Below, one piece after another: positions 33,469 through 41,885 of a DNA stretch of 58,904 bases. A program made the translations under genes and the position numbers. The notes below the pieces were generated by a model. The model was not told the origin of the DNA. It searched no databases and saw only the letters and a list, made by a program, of their open reading frames with translations. Origin of the DNA: an uncultured Actinomycetes bacterium (GTDB taxonomy: Bacteria > Actinomycetota > Acidimicrobiia > Acidimicrobiales > SZUA-35); assembly GCA_902826025.1 (NCBI GenBank), contig CADEDH010000021.1, forward strand, positions 4,001 through 62,904, written 5' to 3'. How positions within the stretch are numbered: the first letter of the stretch is position 1; each line of letters starts with the position of its first letter.

Positions 33469-36138
33469 GTGAGGGGTAATCGACTGGTGATCGGGGCGGG
33501 TGCCACCGGACGGACCCATCTGCTGCGTTCGTGGGTGGCCGACGCCGGGCTGGCGTCGTCGTCAACGGTCACCAGCCCGGAAGGCTCCGCTGCCTGGCTC
33601 ACCGGCAGCCCCCTGCGCCTCGTCAGCGGCCCCGATGTGGCCGCCGCCCGGGCTGGGCAGCCGGCCATGCTGGTGGCCGACGACCTCCAATGGTTCGACG
33701 GTGATGCGCTGATGCAACTGGTCGAGGCGGCCACGGCCCCCGCCGGTGGCGGCGGTAGTGGTGGTAGCAGTGGGGTGGTGGCGGTGGTGGCCAGCCGCCG
33801 CCCGGCCGACGGCACCGAGCCCGCTCCCGACGCCCTCGACCTGCTCACGGAGGTGCTGACCCGCGATGAACCGGCCCACCGGGTGGGCCTGCTCGACCTC
33901 GACGCCTTCGCCCCGGCGGTGGCCGCCCTGCGGGCCGCCCGCGCCACCCGCACCGGGGCTGCCGGCAGCACCCTTGACACCGCGCTCAACACCCAGGAGC
34001 TGGTGGCCCTTCACGCCGCCACCGCCGGGTCGATCGGGCTGGCGGCCGACCTGGTGGCCACCGGGTGGACCTCGGCCGGGGCCGAGACACCAGGGCCGGA
34101 GACGGTGGAGGCCGTGGTGAGCCGGGTGCGGCGGGCGGGGCCGGCGGCCGCCGAGCTGGCCCGGCTGTGGTCGCTGATCGATCCCGACGACGTCGACGGT
34201 GCCCCCGAGGCGGAGCTGGCCCTGGCCCTGCGGGCGCTGAGCCAGTCACTGCGACCGGGAGCCGGCCCCCCCACGCTCCCCGGATCGTCACTCGATGGGG
34301 CCGAGCGGGCGGCCCGGGTCGGGGGTCTGCTCACCGGCGACGGGTCGCTCATCCCGGTGGTCCGGGTGGCGCTGGCCACCGATCTCACCGGGGCCCAACG
34401 GGGCTCGGGCCACGACCGGCTGGCCGCCGTGCTGGCCGGCACCGACCCGGCCGCCGCCGCCCGCCATCTGTTGGTGGGCGACGGCCAGATCCCCGACGCC
34501 GCCCGTCTCCTGGCCGGCGCCGCGCTGGGTGCCGCCGGGAGTGAACCCGAGCTGTTCGCCGACCTCCTCGACCGGGCCGAGCGGTTGGGTCTGGCCCCGT
34601 CCGAGGCCGCCGTACTGCGAGCGCTGGGCGCCTTCCACCTCGGATCGGCCGACGCCCTGGCCCACCTGGAGCGGGCCGAGTCCACCCAGGACGCCTCGGG
34701 CGGCGAGCAGCCGCTCGACGACCGGACGGTGGCCCTCGGCTACGGGCTCGACCTGCGCGACCTCCGGCTGGCCTCGGCCGTCGCCCGGCCCCTGGCCGGG
34801 GCCCTGGCTGAGCCGCTGCGCTCCGTGGCCCTGGTGATGGCCGGCCGGCCGCCGGTCCCGCCGGGCGACGGCGCCGCCGTCCGTCCCGCCCCCCTGGGCC
34901 GGGTGATGGGCGCCGTGGCTGGCGCCGTCGACGATCTGGCCCGCGGCCAGCAGCGAGCGGCGCTGGCCGGCCTGGTGCAGGCGGCCGACGACTTCGACCG
35001 GCTGCGCCCCACCGCCCCCTTGGGCTTCACCCCCCATGGCGTCGGCGCCCTGGCCGCCCTCCTCACCGGCGACCTCGTGGCCGTGGAGCACCTCTGCAGC
35101 CAGGCCGTGGCCCACGGCAGCGGCGGCCCGGGCGAGGATCTGTTCCATCACCTGGTGCGGGCCTACGGGCGCCTGGTACGGGGCGACTACCGGTCTGCGC
35201 TCGAGCTGGGTCGCCGCCACCGCCGCCCCGACCTGGTCTCCGAACCTGGCGGCTTCGGTGACGGCGACACCAACGACGCCGGCACCGGCGCCGGCGACTA
35301 CTCGGGTCCCACGGTCGATGCCCTGGCCCTCCCCCAACGAGACCGGCTGGTGCTGGCGGCCCTGGAAGCCGCCATCGCCCGCCGCTCGGGTGACACCACC
35401 CGACTCCGGGCCTCATGGCAGGCGGCCGAGCAGGCCCTGCTCCGCCCCTCGACCACCTGGCTCCTACTCGATGTGTTCACCGAGCTGCTGGCGGCCGGGG
35501 CCCGCCTGGGCGACCGGCGCCGGGTGGAACCGGTGATGGCCGAGCTCTCCGCCCAGGCCCTGGCCCTGCCCTCCTCCGGGCCCGGCCCCACCGCCGGCTG
35601 GTGGCTGCGGCTCCAGGTGGCGATCGCCGGGGACGACAACGGGTCGGTGGCCGAGGCGGCCGACGCCCTCGCTGGCCTGGCCCCCACCGACGAGCGGTCG
35701 CTGGCCCGGGTGCAGGCCGGCGCTGTGTGGGCCGGGATCGTGGCCGGCAAGGCCACCGAGGCCCAGGTGGTGGCGGCATCAGAACGGATGTCGGCCGTGG
35801 GCGACGGCTGGGAGGCATCCCGTCTCCTCGGTCAGGCCGCGCTCGACGAGGACGACCCCCGGGTGGCCCGCCGGTTGCTGGAGATGGCCCGGGTGTCGGC
35901 CACCGAGCCGGTGGAGACGTCGGGCGACGACGCGCTGTTGGCCCTCGGTCTGTCGGACCGGGAGGCCGAGGTGGCGCTGATGGTGGTGGAAGGCCGGACC
36001 CACAAAGAGATCGGGGCCCAGCTGTTCATCTCCCCCAAGACGGTGGAGCACCACGTGGCCAAGATCCGCCAGAAGCTGGGGGCCACCAGCCGGGCCGAGC
36101 TCGTCGCCACCATCCGGGCCGCCGCCGGCGAGAGCTGA
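33469..36138 (+). CDS. Large LuxR-family (STAND/MalT-type) regulator, IniR-like
   Basis: 889 aa from GTG 33469; the frame is open upstream for 2 kb, but that part is antisense to the dynamin genes. The N-terminus has a degenerate P-loop, GAGATGRT (residues 9-16, Arg for Lys), and a Walker B-like LVADDLQWFD near 66-75. A ~700-residue helical TPR-like region follows. The C-terminus is a LuxR helix-turn-helix with LGLSDREAEVALMVVEGRTH and KTVEHHVAKIRQKLG. In Mycobacterium a LuxR/MalT-like protein (IniR) next to iniB activates iniBAC. Position and architecture here match. The changed P-loop raises doubt about ATP hydrolysis. Confidence 0.82.
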   Translation: MRGNRLVIGAGATGRTHLLRSWVADAGLASSSTVTSPEGSAAWLTGSPLRLVSGPDVAAARAGQPAMLVADDLQWFDGDALMQLVEAATAPAGGGGSGGSSGVVAVVASRRPADGTEPAPDALDLLTEVLTRDEPAHRVGLLDLDAFAPAVAALRAARATRTGAAGSTLDTALNTQELVALHAATAGSIGLAADLVATGWTSAGAETPGPETVEAVVSRVRRAGPAAAELARLWSLIDPDDVDGAPEAELALALRALSQSLRPGAGPPTLPGSSLDGAERAARVGGLLTGDGSLIPVVRVALATDLTGAQRGSGHDRLAAVLAGTDPAAAARHLLVGDGQIPDAARLLAGAALGAAGSEPELFADLLDRAERLGLAPSEAAVLRALGAFHLGSADALAHLERAESTQDASGGEQPLDDRTVALGYGLDLRDLRLASAVARPLAGALAEPLRSVALVMAGRPPVPPGDGAAVRPAPLGRVMGAVAGAVDDLARGQQRAALAGLVQAADDFDRLRPTAPLGFTPHGVGALAALLTGDLVAVEHLCSQAVAHGSGGPGEDLFHHLVRAYGRLVRGDYRSALELGRRHRRPDLVSEPGGFGDGDTNDAGTGAGDYSGPTVDALALPQRDRLVLAALEAAIARRSGDTTRLRASWQAAEQALLRPSTTWLLLDVFTELLAAGARLGDRRRVEPVMAELSAQALALPSSGPGPTAGWWLRLQVAIAGDDNGSVAEAADALAGLAPTDERSLARVQAGAVWAGIVAGKATEAQVVAASERMSAVGDGWEASRLLGQAALDEDDPRVARRLLEMARVSATEPVETSGDDALLALGLSDREAEVALMVVEGRTHKEIGAQLFISPKTVEHHVAKIRQKLGATSRAELVATIRAAAGES

Positions 36139-36221
36139 ACCCCGGCCCCTGTTTACCGGTCGTTCACCGGCCGCGACGCACAGGAGACGGTATGGGCACA
36201 TGCTCCTACCCAGGTGCTGAA

Positions 36222-36314
36222 GCAACCCCTAGGAGGGCACCCCCCGATCCCCTATGGTGACCCCAGGGGTAGGGGGGAAACCCCGATCCGGGGCAAGGCC
36301 GGGCGGCGTAGGTT
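36222..36314 (+). promoter_or_regulatory. Repeat-rich upstream region of the abundant acidic protein gene
   Basis: Within the 246 bp between genes, CCCCTA occurs at 36226-36231 and 36249-36254 with an inverted copy TAGGGG at 36270-36275. An ACCCCAGGGGT palindrome spans 36260-36270. TAGGTT at 36309-36314 is a possible -10, about 70 nt before a GGAGG and ATG 36385. Arrays of short direct and inverted boxes suit a MalT/LuxR-type activator, presumably the regulator encoded just upstream. Confidence 0.4.
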
Positions 36315-36384
36315 GAGCTTCAGCAAGGAACACACACCCCAAGCGAACGAATCAGCCAAGTAACACCCAACGGAGGGAAGAGAA

Positions 36385-37293
36385 ATGTCCGATTCCGGAA
36401 TTGACATCGGTGAAATCGTGGGCGCCGACCAGCTCGCCGCCCTGTTCTCCCAGCTGAAGCTGGCGATCGACAGCGGCAACCCGGCCGAGATCCAGGCCGC
36501 CACCGAGGCGACCGAGCTGGCTCTGCAGGACGCCGACGTGACCGACACTGAGGTCCAGGAGGCCCTGCAGAAGGTGGCGGTCGATCCCAACGCCGCCGGC
36601 GACGGCTACGACGCCCACCCCGACCACAGCCCGGAGGGCACGGTCGACTACCTCAAGACCCTGATCCAGGACAACCAGCTCACCGAGGTCGACCAGAGCG
36701 TCCACGGCGGCGAGGTGCACGGCAACCTCGAGACCCACAGCGAGTCCAACGTTGCCAACGCCACCGGTGAGGGTTCGATCGCCGGCAACGAGGTCTACGA
36801 CAACCAGACCCAGACCGGTGACGGCCAGCAGGTCGGGGGCGACTCCGGCGTGCAGAACCAGGGCGACAACTCGGGTCAGCAGGCTGGCTACGACGCCGAC
36901 GCCGACAACGTGACGAGCGGCGACAACAACGAGGTGGCCTCCGGCTGGTCGAGCGGCGTGGGCGACAACCACACCACCCTCGACCACGTGGATGCGAACG
37001 ACTCGGCCCTCGCCTTCGGCGACGGCGACTCCACCACCAACGCCGCCGACACGCTCACCGAGACCGTGGACATCGACACCACGTTCGACACCAACGACTC
37101 GGGCAACTTCTACGCCACCGACGACGACACCCAGACCAACATCGCCGAGATCCGGGGCGAGGACTACGAGGGCTACGAGCCTGGGTCCGAGCACGAGCAC
37201 GAGCACGACTACGACGGCGACGGCTTCGGCGGCGACATCGACGTCGACCAGCACAACGTCATCGCCGACGTGGAAGAAGGCTTCCTCGAGTAG
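36385..37293 (+). CDS. Acidic repeat protein, second IniB-like
   Basis: 302 aa, preceded by GGAGGG at a good distance. Residues 1-110 form a helical domain (IVGADQLAALFSQLKLAIDS, then IQAATEATELALQDADVTD). The rest is Asn/Asp/Gly/Thr-rich with short-period repeats (for example GDGQQVGGDSGVQNQGDNSG, then GDNNEVASGWSSGVGDN) that suggest a beta-solenoid, and ends in a His/Glu run (EHEHEHDYDGDGFGGDID) and EEGFLE. There is no signal peptide. Strong ribosome site, long dedicated upstream region and a terminator suggest high, regulated expression. It is independent of the first acidic protein but similar in style. Confidence 0.7.
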   Translation: MSDSGIDIGEIVGADQLAALFSQLKLAIDSGNPAEIQAATEATELALQDADVTDTEVQEALQKVAVDPNAAGDGYDAHPDHSPEGTVDYLKTLIQDNQLTEVDQSVHGGEVHGNLETHSESNVANATGEGSIAGNEVYDNQTQTGDGQQVGGDSGVQNQGDNSGQQAGYDADADNVTSGDNNEVASGWSSGVGDNHTTLDHVDANDSALAFGDGDSTTNAADTLTETVDIDTTFDTNDSGNFYATDDDTQTNIAEIRGEDYEGYEPGSEHEHEHDYDGDGFGGDIDVDQHNVIADVEEGFLE

Positions 37294-37340
37294 TGATCCC
37301 CACGGCGGTGACCCCGCCGAGATGACCAAACCGAACACCT

Positions 37341-37377
37341 CATGCAGGGCCCCGGCCTGGCCGGGGCCCTTTGCATG
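37341..37377 (+). terminator. Long hairpin after the acidic repeat protein
   Basis: The stem pairs 37346-37355 (AGGGCCCCGG) with 37361-37370 and extends outward through CATGC/GCATG with a 2-nt bulge. Only three Ts follow, so termination may be partial, allowing some read-through to the Thr-rich gene. Confidence 0.6.
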
Positions 37378-37435
37378 CCCGAACCGACCACCTGCACCAT
37401 CACCTGAACCGAACTGACGACACCGAGGAGGGGTC

Positions 37436-38002
37436 ATGAGCTACACCAACGACAACAGCACCAACCCCGCCTCCGCCCGCCGGTACGGGCTGATCATCGG
37501 GGTGGCCGCCCTGGCCGCCGCCACCGCCCTGCTGGGCTACGCCCGCTTCGCCCCAGCCGACGCCACCCCCTTGGGCACGGCCAACGGCGAGGCAGTAACG
37601 GTCGATTCGACCACCTCCACCACGGAGCCGACCACCACCTCCACCACGGAGCCGACCACCACGTCGACCACGGCCGAGCCCACCACGACCAGCACGGCCA
37701 AGCCGACGACGACCAGCACGGCGAAGCCGACGACGACTACGGCCAAGGCCACCACCACGTCGACGACGGCCAAGCCGACCACGACCACGGCCAAGAAGGC
37801 GACGACCACCACGGCCAAGTCGACCACCACAACCCGGCCCACGACCACCAGTTCGTCGTCGACCACCTCGACTTCGACATCTACCAGCACATCGACCACG
37901 GCCACCACCACGCCGACCACCCCACCGTCGACCAAGGTGACCACCTCGGTGCCAACCAAGATCACGCTCAAGCCGCCGTTCACGATCGCCACGGCCAGCT
38001 AG
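37436..38002 (+). CDS. Membrane-anchored Thr/Ser-rich mucin-like protein
   Basis: 188 aa, ATG 37436 after GAGGAGGGG. One membrane helix (about residues 17-38) is followed by ~130 residues dominated by Thr, with short TTTSTTEP, TTTSTAKP and TTTTAKK units and a Ser/Thr stretch. The last residues (ITLKPPFTIATAS) are ordinary. Such low-complexity regions are typically O-mannosylated stalks spanning the actinobacterial cell wall. Basic units (AKP, AKK) may contact anionic wall polymers or the acidic proteins encoded upstream. No enzymatic domain is seen. Confidence 0.75.
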   Translation: MSYTNDNSTNPASARRYGLIIGVAALAAATALLGYARFAPADATPLGTANGEAVTVDSTTSTTEPTTTSTTEPTTTSTTAEPTTTSTAKPTTTSTAKPTTTTAKATTTSTTAKPTTTTAKKATTTTAKSTTTTRPTTTSSSSTTSTSTSTSTSTTATTTPTTPPSTKVTTSVPTKITLKPPFTIATAS

Positions 38003-38021
38003 ATCGACGGGTCCCGGTTCC

Positions 38022-39182
38022 TCACACCACCTCCTCCTCGGGGGCCGGGACCCGTCCGAAGACGGCGAGCAGGGCCAGGTCGTAGATCACCTTGATCGAG
38101 CCGGCCAGTACCAACGGCCAGCGCTGGTGCCCGGCGTCGAGCAGGAGCCCGGCCAGCAGCGGCCCGGGCACGGCGGCCAGGCTGCGGGCCACGCCGGTGA
38201 CAGCGGCAGCCGCTGTCCGCTCGGGAGCGGTGACCACCGCCATCACGTAGCTGGTGCGGGCCGGCACATCCATCGTCGACAGCAGGGCACGGGCCAGCAA
38301 CAGCGCCACCGCCAGCTCCACCCGGGGCACCAGGGCCGCCGCCACGAGGAACAGGTTGGCCGGGATGTGGGTGAAGGCCATGGTCCGAACCAGCCCGATA
38401 CGGCGGGCCAGCACCGGCGACAGGAGCATAGAGGCCGAGGTGGCCAGCCCGGTCCAGAACAGGATGAGGCCGGCGGCCGCCACCGACAGCCCGAACCGGG
38501 CGAACAGCCACAGCACCAGGATCGACTGGCCGGCGAACCCGGAGCCGAACGAGTCGATGGCGAACAGGGCGGTGAGACGCAACACGATCGACCGTGAGGG
38601 CCCGAGCCCGGCCCGGGTCGCCGCCGGCACCTCCGCCGCCGGCGACAGACGGCGGTAGACGGCGATCCCCGCCAGGCCCACTGCCCCGTAGAAGGCGAAG
38701 GCGGCCCGGGCCGGTAGCAACCCGGCCGCCGCCGATCCGGCGGCCAGCGACAGCGAGCCGACCAGGGCGTAGCGAGCGAACAGGCCGGTGCGATGCTGAT
38801 CGGCCGCCGTCTGCGACAACACTGCCTGCTCCACCGGCACGAACACGCTCACGTCGCCCCCGGTGGGGTTGGCGGTGCCGATGAAGGCCACCGCCGCCAG
38901 CACCGGAAGGGCGGAGGCCAGGCCGAAGCCGGCGCCGGTGGCCGCCATCAGTACCGAGGCCGCCATCAGCAGGCGGCGCCGGCTCCAGGTGCGGGCCAGG
39001 AACGGCACGCTCACCGTGGCCGCCGCGCTGCCCACCAGGCTGAGAGTGCTCACCAGGCCCACCCGGGCGGCCGAGAAGCCGAGCAGCACCAGGTGGGCCG
39101 GCAGCAGCACGGCGGCCAAGCCATCGGCCACGCCCCGGGCCGAGCGGAACCCGAGCACCCGTCGGGCGTCCCCGGAAGCCAT
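38022..39182 (-). CDS. Major facilitator superfamily transporter
   Basis: 386 aa with about 12 predicted membrane helices. The N-terminal half holds LPAHLVLLGFSAARVGLVST (shortened) and the loop FLARTWSRRRLLMAASVLM, the basic loop between helices 2 and 3 typical of MFS drug/proton antiporters. The C-terminal half repeats the pattern (SPVLARRIGLVRTMAFTHIP). The substrate cannot be predicted; efflux is likely from the family. It is convergent with the Thr-rich gene and starts 60 bp from the divergent LLM oxidoreductase gene. Confidence 0.85.
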   Translation of the reverse strand: MASGDARRVLGFRSARGVADGLAAVLLPAHLVLLGFSAARVGLVSTLSLVGSAAATVSVPFLARTWSRRRLLMAASVLMAATGAGFGLASALPVLAAVAFIGTANPTGGDVSVFVPVEQAVLSQTAADQHRTGLFARYALVGSLSLAAGSAAAGLLPARAAFAFYGAVGLAGIAVYRRLSPAAEVPAATRAGLGPSRSIVLRLTALFAIDSFGSGFAGQSILVLWLFARFGLSVAAAGLILFWTGLATSASMLLSPVLARRIGLVRTMAFTHIPANLFLVAAALVPRVELAVALLLARALLSTMDVPARTSYVMAVVTAPERTAAAAVTGVARSLAAVPGPLLAGLLLDAGHQRWPLVLAGSIKVIYDLALLAVFGRVPAPEEEVV

Positions 39183-39230
39183 CGGGCCAGGTTAGGAGCC
39201 GGCGGGGGCGGCAGCCCCCAGAGTTACAGC

Positions 39231-39236
39231 TAGTGT
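39231..39236 (+). promoter_or_regulatory. Leaderless -10 of the F420-type LLM oxidoreductase gene
   Basis: TAGTGT lies 6 nt before GTG 39243, with no Shine-Dalgarno sequence. Confidence 0.45.
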
Positions 39237-39242
39237 CGGGCG

Positions 39243-40178
39243 GTGGACGTGCGCATCTTCACCGAACCCCAGCAGGGGGCCAGCTACGAGACGCTGCTGG
39301 CCGCCGCCCTGGCCACCGAGCAGAACGGCTTCAGTGCGTTCTTCCGGTCCGACCACTACCTGAAGATGGGAAGCGTGTCGGGCCTGCCCGGCCCCACCGA
39401 GGCCTGGGCCACCCTGGCCGGCCTGGCTCGCGACACCACCCGCATCCGCCTCGGCACCCTGGTGAGCCCGGTCACGTTCTACCGGCCCGGCCCGCTGGCC
39501 ATCACCGTGGCCCAGGTCGACGCCATGAGCGGCGGCCGGGTCGACTTCGGGTTCGGTAGCGGTTGGTACGAGGCCGAGCACAAGGCCTACGGACTGCCGT
39601 TCCCCCCGCTCAAGGAGCGCTTCGACCTGATGGCCGAGTACCTGGAGCAGATCACCGGCCTGTGGGCCACCCCTGAGGGTGAGACGTTCTCCCACGAGGG
39701 CCGGTTCCACACGTTCACCGACTCCCCCGCTCTGCCCAAGCCGGCCCAGCGGCCGGGCCCGCCCATCATCATCGGCGGACGGGGCAAGCACCGCACCCCG
39801 GCGCTCACCGCCCGCTACGCCTCGGAGTACAACACCGCCTTCTGTTCGGTCGAGGCGGCGACCTCGGCCTACGGCCGGGTGCGGGAGGCGTGCGAGCGCA
39901 TCGGGCGCGACCCCAACGAGCTCGTGTACTCCCAGGCCCTCGTCCTGTGCGTGGGGGCCGACGACGCCGAGGTGACCCGGCGGGCCGCCGCCATCGGCCG
40001 GGAGGCAGCCGAGCTACGGGAGAACGGGGCCGCCGGCACCGTCGACGAGGTGGTGGCGAAGCTGATCCGCTACCGGGATGCCGGCGTCCAGCGGTTCTAT
40101 CTCCAGGTCCTCGACCTGAGCGATCTCGACCACATCGCCCTGGCCGGCGCCGGGATCGTCCCCCAGCTCGGCTCCTGA
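39243..40178 (+). CDS. LLM-class F420-dependent oxidoreductase
   Basis: 311 aa TIM-barrel protein from GTG 39243. NGFSAFFRSDHYLKMGS near the N-terminus, TTRIRLGTLVSPVTFYRPGP and DAMSGGRVDFGFGSGWYEAEHKAYGL are typical of the F420-binding LLM enzymes of actinobacteria, and RPGPPIIIGGRGKHRTPALTA (shortened) follows the family pattern. It probably uses reduced F420 for hydride transfer to an unknown substrate. It is monocistronic, ending before a pair of GC-rich palindromes. Confidence 0.88.
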   Translation: MDVRIFTEPQQGASYETLLAAALATEQNGFSAFFRSDHYLKMGSVSGLPGPTEAWATLAGLARDTTRIRLGTLVSPVTFYRPGPLAITVAQVDAMSGGRVDFGFGSGWYEAEHKAYGLPFPPLKERFDLMAEYLEQITGLWATPEGETFSHEGRFHTFTDSPALPKPAQRPGPPIIIGGRGKHRTPALTARYASEYNTAFCSVEAATSAYGRVREACERIGRDPNELVYSQALVLCVGADDAEVTRRAAAIGREAAELRENGAAGTVDEVVAKLIRYRDAGVQRFYLQVLDLSDLDHIALAGAGIVPQLGS

Positions 40179-40253
40179 GGGCGCCAGCCCCCGCGGTGGG
40201 GATGGGGCCCCAACGCAGATGGGGGAGCGAAGCGACGGGGGCGCCAGCCCCCG
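40179..40253. repeat. Paired GC-rich palindromes between convergent genes
   Basis: The 15-mer GGGCGCCAGCCCCCG occurs at 40179-40193 and 40239-40253, exactly 60 bp apart. The second copy extends to a perfect GGGGGC-GCCA-GCCCCC hairpin (40237-40252). This could be a bidirectional terminator or a REP-like repeat. Confidence 0.6.
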
Positions 40254-40257
40254 AAAA

Positions 40258-40899
40258 TCAAGGATTGAGGCGGCACCGGGTCCAGGGGGAACCGGGGCCG
40301 CCGGGCCGCGTGTAGCGGAGGCGGTCGTGGAGGCGGTTCGTTCGCCCCTGCCACAGCTCGATGGTGTGAGGTACCAGACGCCAGCCGCCCCAGTTGTCGG
40401 GTCGGGGCACGGGGCCGGGATGGGCCGCGTCGAGCTCGTCGTAGCGCCCGAGCAGATCGGCCCGGGAAGCAATGGGGCGGCTCTGGTCCGAGGCCATCGA
40501 GCCGATCTGGGAACCGCGGGGCCGGAGATCCCAGTAGGCGTCGGACTCGGCCGGCGGCACCTTGGCCACCGGGCCGGCCACCTGCACCTGGCGGCTGAGG
40601 GCCAGCCAACCGAAGGTGAGCGAGGCCTTGGGTCTCGCTGTCATCTGCTGGGACTTGTTCGAGCCGTAGTTGGTGTAGAAGTCGAACCCGGCATCGGTGG
40701 CCCCCTTCAACAGCACGAAGCGGCTCCAGGGTTGGCCGTCATCGTCCACCGTGGCCAGCACCATGGCGTTGGGCTCGTCGATCCCGGCTTCCACCGCCAC
40801 CCGCAGCCAGCCCGTGAACTGGACCAGCGGATCGAGGTCGGCCTCGTCTTCGGTGAGGCCGTGCTCCTCGTACTCCCGCCGCATCCGGGCGAGATCCAT
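40258..40899 (-). CDS. pdxH: Pyridoxamine 5'-phosphate oxidase
   Basis: 213 aa FMN split-barrel enzyme. MRREYEEHGLTEDEADLDPL at the N-terminus, NAMVLATVDDDGQPWSRFVL, FDFYTNYGSNKSQQM and the C-terminal WEEWRLVPHTIELWQGRTNRLHDR-type stretch (here GGWRLVPHTIELWQGR) match PdxH. It oxidises pyridoxine or pyridoxamine 5'-phosphate to pyridoxal 5'-phosphate. It lies 13 bp downstream of ctaG on the same strand and is probably the last gene of the respiratory transcript. It ends next to the paired palindromes. Confidence 0.95.
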   Translation of the reverse strand: MDLARMRREYEEHGLTEDEADLDPLVQFTGWLRVAVEAGIDEPNAMVLATVDDDGQPWSRFVLLKGATDAGFDFYTNYGSNKSQQMTARPKASLTFGWLALSRQVQVAGPVAKVPPAESDAYWDLRPRGSQIGSMASDQSRPIASRADLLGRYDELDAAHPGPVPRPDNWGGWRLVPHTIELWQGRTNRLHDRLRYTRPGGPGSPWTRCRLNP

Positions 40900-40912
40900 C
40901 AGGGCCCACCCA

Positions 40913-41875
40913 TCAGGGTCGGGGTTCGGTGGGGGCGGGGGTGCGGGCGAACTCCTCGGCCACGTGCTCGAAGGTGAGAGGGGACATGTCCTCGGCCAAC
41001 ATCACCGGCTCGGCGGCCGCCGCCTTGGCCTCCCGGACCGCCTTCTGGCGGGCCTTACGCTCCTCCTCGTCGCGGCGCATCTCGGCCCCGGCCCACTTGG
41101 TGAAGATGGTGACGATGATGCCCCACAGGAAGAACCCGCCCACCAGCTTCATGATGGCCCCCGCCGCCTGCTGATCGCTCAGGGCGTCGATCCCCCACAG
41201 CCGCTGGGGGGTGTCGTAGTGCCGGTAGACCACATCGTTGGCGAACACCAGCCACCCACCGGGCACGGTGGGAACGATCGACATCATGAACAGGTAGATG
41301 CACTGGGCCAGCGGCTTGAGCCGCCAGTTCGCCACCGGGCTCAACACCGGCATCCACATCAGCAGGCCCGACAGGAAGATGATCAGGTGGAGCGAGAAGT
41401 GCAGCGGGCCGTACCGGGCCGATGCCTCCACCACGTCGGTCCAGTGGAGGAACGCGGTGAGGGCGTTGTAGCTGATTCCGGCGACCAGGGGGGCCGAGGC
41501 CCGGCGCAGCAGCCGGTAGGGCAGCGAGCCCTCGGGCATCAGCAGCAGGAACAACCACGGCGGCAGGGCCAGGAGGAACATGGCCGGCACCAGCATCGAG
41601 ATGAACATGTGCTGGATCATGTGGACCGAGTACAGGTACTCCTCGGCCACGTTGTGCACCGGCCAGTCCGACACGGCCCACAGGCAGAGGGCAGCGGCCA
41701 GATACCACGTCTGCTGGCGCCGGCTCATCGGCGGGTGGCCGGCGGCCACCGCCTTGGGTTCCAGCACCCGTTTCATGTACACGGCGATGGCCACGATGCC
41801 GGCCATGAGCACCCAGACCTCGGGGTGGGCCTGATACCCCACGTCCCCCAGCCCGATGCGCTCCACCGCGATCAT
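40913..41875 (-). CDS. ctaG: CtaG-type cytochrome c oxidase assembly protein (caa3_CtaG family)
   Basis: 320 aa with about seven membrane helices. Conserved His-rich segments include DWPVHNVAEEYLYSVHMIQHM and ALTAFLHWTDVVEAS, as in the caa3-type CtaG (DUF1404-like) family that aids CuA or CuB assembly. The C-terminus is a charged cytosolic tail. It sits immediately downstream of the cox genes, 10 bp after subunit IV, which supports a role in oxidase maturation. It is unrelated in fold to the Cox11-type CtaG of proteobacteria. Confidence 0.88.
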   Translation of the reverse strand: MIAVERIGLGDVGYQAHPEVWVLMAGIVAIAVYMKRVLEPKAVAAGHPPMSRRQQTWYLAAALCLWAVSDWPVHNVAEEYLYSVHMIQHMFISMLVPAMFLLALPPWLFLLLMPEGSLPYRLLRRASAPLVAGISYNALTAFLHWTDVVEASARYGPLHFSLHLIIFLSGLLMWMPVLSPVANWRLKPLAQCIYLFMMSIVPTVPGGWLVFANDVVYRHYDTPQRLWGIDALSDQQAAGAIMKLVGGFFLWGIIVTIFTKWAGAEMRRDEEERKARQKAVREAKAAAAEPVMLAEDMSPLTFEHVAEEFARTPAPTEPRP

Positions 41876-41885
41876 GACATCGGCG

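Noticed and set aside
36266..36294. G-quadruplex in the acidic protein's upstream region
   Set aside because: Only two close G runs (GGGGTAGGGGGG) exist on the strand and the next run is 12 nt away, so inverted repeats explain the region better.
37610..37960. Repeated ACCACC/ACGACC units resembling a CRISPR or satellite array
   Set aside because: They are in-frame Thr-rich codons of one membrane-anchored protein, with no spacers or cas genes.
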